IMG/VR virus record: IMGVR_UViG_3300009705_000021
Span: 1-53,117 of that record
DNA length: 53,117 bases
Source of the DNA: a virus
Reading direction: 5' to 3' (one strand)
Part shown: one piece after another, positions 1-6,401 of the stretch
Numbering within the stretch: position 1 is the first letter of the stretch
Layout of the letters: every line of letters starts with the position of its first letter
Notes under the pieces: model-generated
What the model was told of the DNA's origin: nothing
What the model saw: the letters and a program-made list of their open reading frames with translations, nothing else
Database searches by the model: none
Translations under genes and position numbers: made by a program

Positions 1-546
1 ACAGGTCTTACGGGCGGTGCTACGACAGGTGATGCAACAGTAAATGTCATAGGTGGTACAGGGCTCACTGCTAATGCTGATGATATACAAATAACTGATG
101 GTGGTGTAGGAACTACACAATTGGCTAATGATTCGGTCACAGGAGACAAATTAGCGGATAATATAGATGTTGCCGGAACATTAGATGTAACAGGAGTGAC
201 TACCTTAGATAATGATTTAGTGGTCGCAGGTCAGGCTACACTTCGTGCCGGTGTAGGAATTAAAACAGCCGGATATGGACCCTCTATTGCTGAATCGGGA
301 ACAGTATTTCAAATAACTAATGCAGGTACAGTAGCGTTCACTTTACCCGAAAACCCAACAGTGGGTGTTCAGTATGTTGTGGTTAATGTCAATGGTAACG
401 ATATAGTTATTACTCCTACAAGTGGAGACAAAGTGAATGGTGGTACTGACTCAACATTAACAAATAATACGGCATACGCCGCAACATCATGTGTGTGTGC
501 GGTCGGTGGAGGAGTGGCTGAATGGCTCGTCTTTGGTGGTGTGTGA
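1..546 (+). CDS. Tail fibre-like protein, 5' end cut by the window edge
   Basis: The reading frame is open from base 1, so the N-terminus lies outside the window; 181 residues are visible. The visible part opens with Gly/Thr/Asp-rich repeats (TGGATTGDATVNVIGG, TQLANDSVTGDKLADNI) of the kind common in tail fibres of marine tailed viruses. It ends with a compact beta-rich domain finishing in WLVFGGV. The role, receptor binding or virion decoration, is inferred from composition and from its place at the edge of the tail module. The TGA at 544-546 is followed in the same frame by another open frame (see next entry). Confidence 0.6.
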   Translation, partial: TGLTGGATTGDATVNVIGGTGLTANADDIQITDGGVGTTQLANDSVTGDKLADNIDVAGTLDVTGVTTLDNDLVVAGQATLRAGVGIKTAGYGPSIAESGTVFQITNAGTVAFTLPENPTVGVQYVVVNVNGNDIVITPTSGDKVNGGTDSTLTNNTAYAATSCVCAVGGGVAEWLVFGGV

Positions 547-936
547 TTGTTTCCTATTGTTAGTGGTGTTGCTCAAAATCAAGCGGGAGCGTCATTATCT
601 GTAGCCATTACCCAAAACAGTGGAGGAGTAATTTTGCCACAAATAAACAATCCTAATAATCCTAATGAAATTGATTGTAGTGTTGTTGCTTCGGGAGGCT
701 CGGGTGGTTATACTTATGCGTGGTCTATAATTCTAACAGATGATGCGGCCGGAGCAATCACTATCGCTAATATGGGAACAACCAATCAATCAACATATAC
801 TGACGGTCAAGTGACGGGTGGTACAATCTCCGGACCACCTCAAGGAGCAATTACAATAAGGTGTGTAACCGTAGATGGAGCCGGAGCGTCAGTAACAGTA
901 GAAACTAACCCAATTGTGGTCGAACTATTATATTGA
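547..936 (+). CDS. Ig/PKD-like beta-sandwich protein, possibly a read-through extension of the fibre gene
   Basis: 129 residues with no Met near the start. The first possible start is the TTG immediately after the preceding TGA, in the same frame. A GGTGGTG a few bases upstream could act as a ribosome binding site. The pattern ASGGSGGYTYAWSI and the alternating small and hydrophobic residues suggest an Ig-like or PKD fold, frequent on virion surfaces. It is either a separate translationally coupled gene or a C-terminal extension reached by stop-codon read-through. The start is uncertain. Confidence 0.5.
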   Translation: MFPIVSGVAQNQAGASLSVAITQNSGGVILPQINNPNNPNEIDCSVVASGGSGGYTYAWSIILTDDAAGAITIANMGTTNQSTYTDGQVTGGTISGPPQGAITIRCVTVDGAGASVTVETNPIVVELLY

Positions 937-1010
937 GACTTAGTGTATAAAGTTATAGGGTCTAAGCAAGGACTTGATATAGAGCAAGACAATTAGTGAG
1001 AGTGAGCGAT

Positions 1011-1391
1011 ATGGGTGGTAGCGGAGATACAAGGTCATTTAATGATAAGATGGTGTCAAGCACTGTCAAACCTGTGATATACTTATGGTTACTCGCCGCA
1101 GGTTCAGTAGTGGCTATGGGTATATGGAAACCCGATATTGTATTGATGAACCTTGATGGGTTTATTGCACTTTTAGCAATTATTAGTGGTGTGGCTGTCC
1201 CTGCTCTTAATACTATTCTCCGAATGTGGGAGTCCGAACAGGCTCAAGAGATTGAGACGATACCTGCTGACTTGTCCCATAACCGTGATAGAGAAACAGA
1301 AGAGCATATTCACAGAATGGTTGTTGAAAAACACGAAGCCGGTATTACTGCTATTAGACCTATAACTCAAAAAATGGGTGAGAAAGAATGA
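1011..1391 (+). CDS. Holin-like small membrane protein
   Basis: 126 residues. Two hydrophobic segments are visible (about residues 22-39, YLWLLAAGSVVAMGIW, and 46-68, LDGFIALLAIISGVAVPAL), followed by a charged C-terminal tail with many Glu, Arg and His. Two-helix topology, length and position beside the tail genes fit a holin, but no lysis enzyme is recognisable nearby. A GTG at 996 is an alternative start; ATG 1011 is preceded by GAGAGTGAG. Its stop overlaps the next start as ATGA. Confidence 0.5.
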   Translation: MGGSGDTRSFNDKMVSSTVKPVIYLWLLAAGSVVAMGIWKPDIVLMNLDGFIALLAIISGVAVPALNTILRMWESEQAQEIETIPADLSHNRDRETEEHIHRMVVEKHEAGITAIRPITQKMGEKE

Positions 1392-1534
1392 GTCAAAAGA
1401 AAAAGACTATGGTTTGCGAAGTAATAGCAGAAGGTTTAAGTGATACCATTTGCGGCCATAGAACGAACATATACAAGGATTGGTGTTTTGCTTGTCGAAT
1501 AACCGAGGCATCTCTATGGACTAAACCTTATTGA
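1388..1534 (+). CDS. Small zinc-binding protein
   Basis: 48 residues with four Cys and one His in a ribbon-like arrangement (VCEV, ICGH, CFAC). It is coupled to the upstream membrane protein by an ATGA overlap, and its stop lies next to a GAGGTGA ribosome binding site for the following gene. Function unknown. Confidence 0.5.
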   Translation: MSQKKKTMVCEVIAEGLSDTICGHRTNIYKDWCFACRITEASLWTKPY

Positions 1535-1544
1535 GGTGAAAAAT

Positions 1545-1712
1545 ATGGATAAAGGAAAAATAATTTACAGACCACCCGAAAAATGCTATTCAAATTGTTG
1601 GATAGTGGAAACTGAACACGGCTTTAAGGTGTTCCGATACAAAGACGACAATAAGGCTATTGCATTCATCCCGCACAGTGCGGTTAAAACGGTGGAATAC
1701 AGGAGTGACTAA
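1545..1712 (+). CDS. Small hypothetical protein
   Basis: 55 residues starting 7 bases after a strong GAGGTGA ribosome binding site. It contains two Cys (KCYSNCW) and alternating charged and aromatic residues suggesting a small beta barrel. I do not recognise a family. It belongs to the closely packed run between the holin-like gene and the connector genes. Confidence 0.5.
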   Translation: MDKGKIIYRPPEKCYSNCWIVETEHGFKVFRYKDDNKAIAFIPHSAVKTVEYRSD

Positions 1713-1713
1713 A

Positions 1714-1995
1714 ATGGAATTAGAGATGATATTATTATATGCAACGATTGGAGCAGGTATTTGTTTAGCGGCATACAAACTTTACAAGAGACTTATGGCT
1801 GATGGTAAAATCACACTCGATGAAATAATAGATTTGGTTGAAGACTTAGGAGAAATTGCCAAGACTCTACCAACAGCAAGTGAACTCAAGAAAATGAAGA
1901 AGAGTGAATTGCTTGAATTATGTGAAGCAAACGGTCTTGATACCAAAGGTGTTAAGGCTGATTTAAGGGCTCGCTTACAAGAAATCAAGGAGTGA
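1714..1995 (+). CDS. Membrane-anchored SAP-domain protein
   Basis: 93 residues. The N-terminal 25 residues form a hydrophobic helix (MILLYATIGAGICLAAYKLY), followed by a short acidic linker. The C-terminal 35 residues read as a SAP motif: LKKMKKSELLELCEANGL, then KADLRARLQEI. SAP motifs are helix-turn-helix-like DNA-binding modules. One membrane anchor with a DNA-binding tail in a virion-assembly region is unusual; a role in DNA injection or membrane attachment is only inference. It overlaps the preceding and following genes closely. Confidence 0.6.
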   Translation: MELEMILLYATIGAGICLAAYKLYKRLMADGKITLDEIIDLVEDLGEIAKTLPTASELKKMKKSELLELCEANGLDTKGVKADLRARLQEIKE

Positions 1996-2000
1996 TTGAG

Positions 2001-2528
2001 ATGTATTGCAGTGTTAGTGATGTCGGTGTCCGTCTCGGGCTTAACTCTTCACAGAGACAACAAGCAAACACTCGTATTCAATCCCAAATCCGCAGGGCTT
2101 CAATTGAAATTGACCAAGAGTTCAATTACTACGGTCGAACAACCCCTTCATCCTCTATTGCTGATAGCACACTAAATGGTGGTGTCACAGCAGGGGCAAC
2201 AAGTATCACTGTCACTAATGGTGCGACCTTTGCCACAGCAGGTAAAGGGAACATTGATGGAGACTCTATCCAATGGACCGGAAAATCCACTCATGTATTG
2301 AGCGGTGTAACCGGAGTTTCTTATGACCACTTAACAGGAGTTACCGTACAAGAAGGTGAGATGGCTCACATACTGCGTGAAATATGTGCTGACTTAGCGG
2401 CCGCATTATATCTCGAAGACGAATCCACTTTTCAAAGAACAGAAGGAGAAGGCTTGCGTGCCAATGTGTTAAGAGAAAGAGCAATTGAATACCTTCGACG
2501 TCTCGCACACTTAGGCTCGGTGATTTGA
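2001..2528 (+). CDS. Head-tail connector (adaptor)-like protein
   Basis: 175 residues. The N-terminal helix-rich segment (CSVSDVGVRL, IQSQIRRASIEIDQEFNYYGR) and C-terminal helices (ILREICADLAAALYLEDE, RERAIEYLRRLAHL) flank a beta insertion. This layout matches gp6/gp15-type neck adaptors of siphoviruses. Position immediately before the tail completion genes agrees. ATG 2001 is preferred because GTG 1992 lies inside the previous gene's stop. Assignment is by architecture and gene order only. Confidence 0.5.
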   Translation: MYCSVSDVGVRLGLNSSQRQQANTRIQSQIRRASIEIDQEFNYYGRTTPSSSIADSTLNGGVTAGATSITVTNGATFATAGKGNIDGDSIQWTGKSTHVLSGVTGVSYDHLTGVTVQEGEMAHILREICADLAAALYLEDESTFQRTEGEGLRANVLRERAIEYLRRLAHLGSVI

Positions 2529-2529
2529 A

Positions 2530-3141
2530 ATGAGTACAGGTGGCGTGTCAATTAAGACAGGCAAAAGCGGTTGGGGTCATGGAACACAATGGTCGCTTAG
2601 GGCTGACTATCGAGAACTTGAACAATACCTTGCTCGTCTTCAAAGACAAATGCCTCGAGTTTTAGGAGACACATTAAAAGAACTCGCAGAAGAAAATATC
2701 GAGATACAGAAGCAACGGTTGAAAGGTATTGGAGATAAGCGTGGACCTTCAAAGGGTTTTCACACGAGCAGAAATGGTACACGAGAAGTGTATTATGAAT
2801 GGGTCAGCAAACAAAAGGCTGAGACTAAAATTGCTAATTCCCTTAAAGCAAACTTCACAGGAAATAAAACAAGTGGTCAACAAAGAATAAGTGTATTTTC
2901 TAATCCATACCCACAAGGTGTGCTCGGTAGTCGTGGTGGTAAAATAGCCCAATACTACGAGGATGGTACAGGAAAGTTTTTCACCGGTCGAAACAGACAC
3001 GGTAAAGGTGGGTTCACCCATCAAGGATTCCCTGCGCTCAAATATATGCAAGGTATAGGTATGGGTATATCGAGCGGATTTATTGAAAGGTTTTCTTTGA
3101 AAGCCGAAACTCAATTGCGACCCGGAGGAAGAGGTGCTTAA
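2530..3141 (+). CDS. Tail completion/neck protein, HK97 gp10-like candidate
   Basis: 203 residues, basic and Gly-rich. An N-terminal helix (YRELEQYLARLQRQMPRVLGDTLKELAEE) is followed by loops rich in Gly, Arg and Phe, the usual look of gp10-like head-tail joining proteins. It sits between the connector-like gene and a tail-terminator-like gene, which is the expected order. The next gene's ribosome binding site (GGAGGAAGAGGTG) lies in its 3' end. Confidence 0.45.
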   Translation: MSTGGVSIKTGKSGWGHGTQWSLRADYRELEQYLARLQRQMPRVLGDTLKELAEENIEIQKQRLKGIGDKRGPSKGFHTSRNGTREVYYEWVSKQKAETKIANSLKANFTGNKTSGQQRISVFSNPYPQGVLGSRGGKIAQYYEDGTGKFFTGRNRHGKGGFTHQGFPALKYMQGIGMGISSGFIERFSLKAETQLRPGGRGA

Positions 3142-3142
3142 T

Positions 3143-4216
3143 ATGGCAGTAGCAACAAAGGGGCAATTTTGGACTTCACGAGTAAATGGTGAAGACCCCG
3201 AAAGCCCAATACAACCTCACCATAACCTTGAGTTTGATAAGACAGGCACAGGTGGAGCAATAGATGGTACATATTGGAAAATAACAGGTTCACAGTATTA
3301 CTCGGTCACACCCACTACAACGGACTATACTCTTCTTGTTGGTGTCTATTATTCCGATACCACAAACATACCGACAGACGGCACTACTCTAATGCGACTC
3401 GATAACGGCACTAAGTCTGTTGAAGTGCAATCCAACGGCACAGCGACAGGGCTGAAATTGGTTGGGGCAACAACAGTTACTATTCTTAATCTCGATTTGA
3501 CTATGGTTGAGGAAATACCATATATCTCTATACTTCGCCTTACATTGACTTCGGCGGGAGCCGCCGTACTCTATGTGCATGAATCTCTTCACGATGAAAT
3601 GGGCGAAGACCTTTTCTATTCTGTAACAGGGGCAAGCGGTTCATCTAAAATAATTAAATGGGGTAGTGATGATGGAACAACAAGGTGGGGTTCAACCTAT
3701 GCAACAACACATGGAGCATTCAGCCCCGATGAATTGGCTCAATCAGCATTCTATCAACAAACATTAAATGACCTTGGTATGGCACTAAGAAACCTATTGC
3801 GTGACAGCAGAAGGCTCAATCTAAAATCCCTTGACGATTCAAAAATAATGTATGGGTTTGACCTTTCATCAGCAATGATTGTTCGTGTTGCACCCCCAAC
3901 AATCCACATATTAGTCGCTGGAATTGAATCTCCAAATTGGGCGGCATTGTCGGGAACAAGTGTTGAACAAGAGTATGATGTGCAGTTTTTCATTACAACC
4001 AAAGGTACGGATTATGAAAACGCTTATCGTTTTGGTCTTCGTATTATGGGAGAAGTATTTGATGAAGTCTATACAAGCACAGGTTTGAATGCTACGACCG
4101 ACAGTGTTATAGGTTATGGTGCATCGTTTGATAGTAAACTCGATTCGGATGAGCAAATATGCGTTCATCGTTTAACATTTAAGTATATGCGTCGTGAGAA
4201 AATGCTCATGAGGTGA
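3143..4216 (+). CDS. Tail terminator-like protein with an N-terminal lectin-like domain
   Basis: 357 residues. About residues 25-200 look like a concanavalin/LamG-type beta sandwich (FDKTGTGGAIDGTYWKI, YTLLVGVYY, VLYVHESLHDEMGEDLFY). About residues 215-357 resemble a small tail terminator that assesses solution-exposed ring contacts (YDVQFFITTKGTDYENAYRFGLRIM, HRLTFKYMRREKM). If so, this is a fusion of a glycan-binding-type domain into the tail-end ring. ATG 3143 follows GAGGTGCTTAAT. Confidence 0.45.
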   Translation: MAVATKGQFWTSRVNGEDPESPIQPHHNLEFDKTGTGGAIDGTYWKITGSQYYSVTPTTTDYTLLVGVYYSDTTNIPTDGTTLMRLDNGTKSVEVQSNGTATGLKLVGATTVTILNLDLTMVEEIPYISILRLTLTSAGAAVLYVHESLHDEMGEDLFYSVTGASGSSKIIKWGSDDGTTRWGSTYATTHGAFSPDELAQSAFYQQTLNDLGMALRNLLRDSRRLNLKSLDDSKIMYGFDLSSAMIVRVAPPTIHILVAGIESPNWAALSGTSVEQEYDVQFFITTKGTDYENAYRFGLRIMGEVFDEVYTSTGLNATTDSVIGYGASFDSKLDSDEQICVHRLTFKYMRREKMLMR

Positions 4217-4265
4217 TGCCTTCATATAGGCTAAGGCTCATGGTTTGAACACTGAGGAATCTATT

Positions 4266-5306
4266 ATGTCTAACCTCGCCGCACGCTATGTTGCATTAAT
4301 CCAAGAAACTAATTATGGAGTCACAGGTGGTGGCTCTTATATTTATGGTGAAATTGATGAAGAAGGCTTTTCTCCAGAGTTTGAATTGATGAATCGTACC
4401 GATGTTACTCGATACGGAACAAGAAAGGTCGTAAAGGGAACAAATATGAGCAGTGGTGAAATCACTCTTGCCCTATCCGGAGATGTATTCTGTGGAAAAC
4501 TCCTTTACAACATCTACGGTAACAAAGCAAAAAGCGGCTCAGGCTCAGCATTCGTTCACACATTAACAGAATCCCAAACAACAAGTGCATTCCGGTCATT
4601 CACCGTATGTGCTGGTCGTGATAAAAGAGAACACCGATTCCTCGGCCAAGTGGTTGATGAATTGTCTCTATCAGCAAACATCAATGAATATGTTATGCTA
4701 AGTGCTTCTTTAACAGGAGCAGGCGAAGACGCAACCGGAACAACCGGACCTACGAGCAAAGGATTTGCACTTGCCGCACCTTCCTCATCTGCTCTTCATC
4801 CTAATGACGCATTTCACTTTAAGAATGCAAAGGTGAACTTTAATTCATCACTAAGTGGAACTAATTATTCGGAGTTTGTAAAATCTGTTGAAATCTCCTT
4901 TTCCATGAATCGTGATACTGACAATTCCTATTCATTAGCATCAGCAACCTGCACACGAGCACCTCCCGAAACCATGCGTGAAATCAGTGGTACTATCGAG
5001 TTTAATCGTGTAATGACAAAGACTGATGTTGCAGACCAAGAACCATTTTACAACGACCTTCTTGACGGTCTTTTGGTTGATGGAACTTCCGCCGCACCTG
5101 CATTACAATTCACATTCGGTAGCGACACAGCAGGAGAAGAATTATCAATAAGTCTCTTTAAGGTGCAATACGAAGCACCCGAGTCTTCTATGAGTGGTAG
5201 AGATACACAGACTATGACAATGAAGTTTTATGCTTTGTTTGACGAGACAGAAGGCGCAATGTCTACTGCTGTATTCAAGAACACATTAACCACTGAACTT
5301 AACTGA
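4266..5306 (+). CDS. Major tail tube protein
   Basis: 346 residues, start chosen at MSNLAARYVAL with GAGGAAT upstream. The opening (ARYVALIQETNYGVTGG), a long beta-rich body, and a C-terminal domain with repeated strands (ISGTIEFNRVM, LSISLFKVQYEAPE, QTMTMKFYALFDE) fit siphovirus tail tube proteins. Its position between the terminator-like gene and the chaperones/tape measure is diagnostic. It would polymerise around the tape measure as the tail tube. Confidence 0.65.
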   Translation: MSNLAARYVALIQETNYGVTGGGSYIYGEIDEEGFSPEFELMNRTDVTRYGTRKVVKGTNMSSGEITLALSGDVFCGKLLYNIYGNKAKSGSGSAFVHTLTESQTTSAFRSFTVCAGRDKREHRFLGQVVDELSLSANINEYVMLSASLTGAGEDATGTTGPTSKGFALAAPSSSALHPNDAFHFKNAKVNFNSSLSGTNYSEFVKSVEISFSMNRDTDNSYSLASATCTRAPPETMREISGTIEFNRVMTKTDVADQEPFYNDLLDGLLVDGTSAAPALQFTFGSDTAGEELSISLFKVQYEAPESSMSGRDTQTMTMKFYALFDETEGAMSTAVFKNTLTTELN

Positions 5307-5315
5307 GGTGAGAAA

Positions 5316-5564
5316 ATGCAAGATGATAAACATAATAAGAAGAATCCTTCTATTCGTGGAGCATCCCGTAAATCCGAAATGGATTTGAAGCAAAAACTAC
5401 ATCAGTTATCGGGCGGTCGACCTGCAAGGTTGAAACAATTACTTTTGAAAGAAGCAGAGGCAGAAGCCGAAGAACTCGAATTACTTAGATTAAAGGTCGA
5501 AGCAGAGGCTAAAGCCAAAGCAAAACCTACAAAGAAGGCGAAAGTCTCTAAGAAAAAGGAGTGA
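5316..5564 (+). CDS. Small charged helical protein of the tail module
   Basis: 82 residues. An Ala/Glu/Lys-rich helix (about residues 45-70) is followed by a basic tail (KPTKKAKVSKKKE). A GAGGTGAGAAA precedes the ATG, immediately after the tail tube gene. It could be a tail-assembly scaffold or chaperone; no family is recognised. Confidence 0.5.
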   Translation: MQDDKHNKKNPSIRGASRKSEMDLKQKLHQLSGGRPARLKQLLLKEAEAEAEELELLRLKVEAEAKAKAKPTKKAKVSKKKE

Positions 5565-5569
5565 GATGA

Positions 5570-5746
5570 ATGCCATCCACAGCCCATGTTTCCGGTACAG
5601 GTGCATCTCAAGCGGCGGCTATGACAGCCCTCGCAACAGCCCTCGGAGCAACAACCGATGGAGGAGCAACGACTATATCAAGCCCCCTCTGCACACCTAA
5701 TAGTGTCGGGATTTGGACTTGTAGTATTTTGGTATTCGCACAATGA
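5570..5746 (+). CDS. Small Ala/Thr/Gly-rich hypothetical protein
   Basis: 58 residues: an Ala-rich stretch (SQAAAMTALATALGATT) and a hydrophobic C-terminus (SVGIWTCSILVFAQ). GGAGTGAG lies about 8 bases before ATG 5570. A competing ATG at 5566 opens a different short frame, so the choice rests on composition. Function unknown. Confidence 0.4.
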   Translation: MPSTAHVSGTGASQAAAMTALATALGATTDGGATTISSPLCTPNSVGIWTCSILVFAQ

Positions 5747-5773
5747 GTATAGTATAGTAGTATAGAAATAGAG

Positions 5774-6145
5774 ATGAGAAGAATGCCAATAAGAAAAAAA
5801 TTATTTGATTTAGAAGACGGCACGAAAGTTTGGGTTCGCCAAGCATCGGGTTTAGAGAAACTGAAAATTGAAGGAATCCATGCAACAGCCATGCGTAAAT
5901 GTCGTCACTTTGGTACAGACATGACCGCTTGGACCGTTGAACAAGAAGATGAGTTTTGGGAGAAAATTGAAGAATTAGGAGGCGGTATGACCGCTCAAAT
6001 GGAACATCTAATCCCTATCTGTCTTATGGAGATGGAGGATGGTTCAGCATCCGACATTAATATGTTGAAATCCGAAGAGATTATTCCCATGTTATCATTT
6101 ATACGGGGAGACGGAGATGATTCATCAGTCCCTTTGGTCATATGA
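5774..6145 (+). CDS. Tail assembly chaperone (G-like)
   Basis: 123 residues, acidic and helical (LFDLEDGTKVWVRQASGLEKLKIEGIHATAM). It lies directly upstream of the tape measure with a second short frame overlapping its stop in the -1 frame, the classic gpG/gpGT arrangement. The heptamer CCCTTTG (6130-6136) is in the correct X XXY YYZ register nine bases before the stop codon. Such chaperones coat the tape measure during tail assembly. Confidence 0.6.
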   Translation: MRRMPIRKKLFDLEDGTKVWVRQASGLEKLKIEGIHATAMRKCRHFGTDMTAWTVEQEDEFWEKIEELGGGMTAQMEHLIPICLMEMEDGSASDINMLKSEEIIPMLSFIRGDGDDSSVPLVI

Positions 6146-6399
6146 GCGTAGCCCTCGCAAGTGTTTGTGCTACGTTCAAAGGCGTTCCTCCCCATGTATT
6201 TGCAGAAGCGTGGGGCGACCCCGAAAATGGTTATGCTCGTTTTATGATTGATTTAGCGACTATGGGTGAGATTGTTGAGCAAATTAATGATAATGTTGCT
6301 AAGCAAGGCAAGGGTAATAAGAGCGGCGGCAACATGAAAGGCAGAGCGAAAGGGGCTGTAGCCCGTAGGAATCAAAGAAGAAATCAAATGGGGGAATAA
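6142..6399 (+). CDS. Tail assembly chaperone second frame (T-like)
   Basis: 85 residues. It overlaps the previous gene as ATGA and is in its -1 frame. It may be made by coupled initiation at ATG 6142, or as a fusion after slippage at 6130-6136, which would enter this frame just before the Met. Helical N-terminal half, very basic C-terminus (KGNKSGGNMKGRAKGAVARR). Followed two bases later by the tape measure start. Confidence 0.55.
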   Translation: MSVALASVCATFKGVPPHVFAEAWGDPENGYARFMIDLATMGEIVEQINDNVAKQGKGNKSGGNMKGRAKGAVARRNQRRNQMGE

Positions 6400-6401
6400 A
6401 C

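Noticed and set aside
2749-3114. 121-codon antisense frame in the tail completion gene
   Set aside because: No start signals and low-complexity threonine runs that mirror the sense strand.
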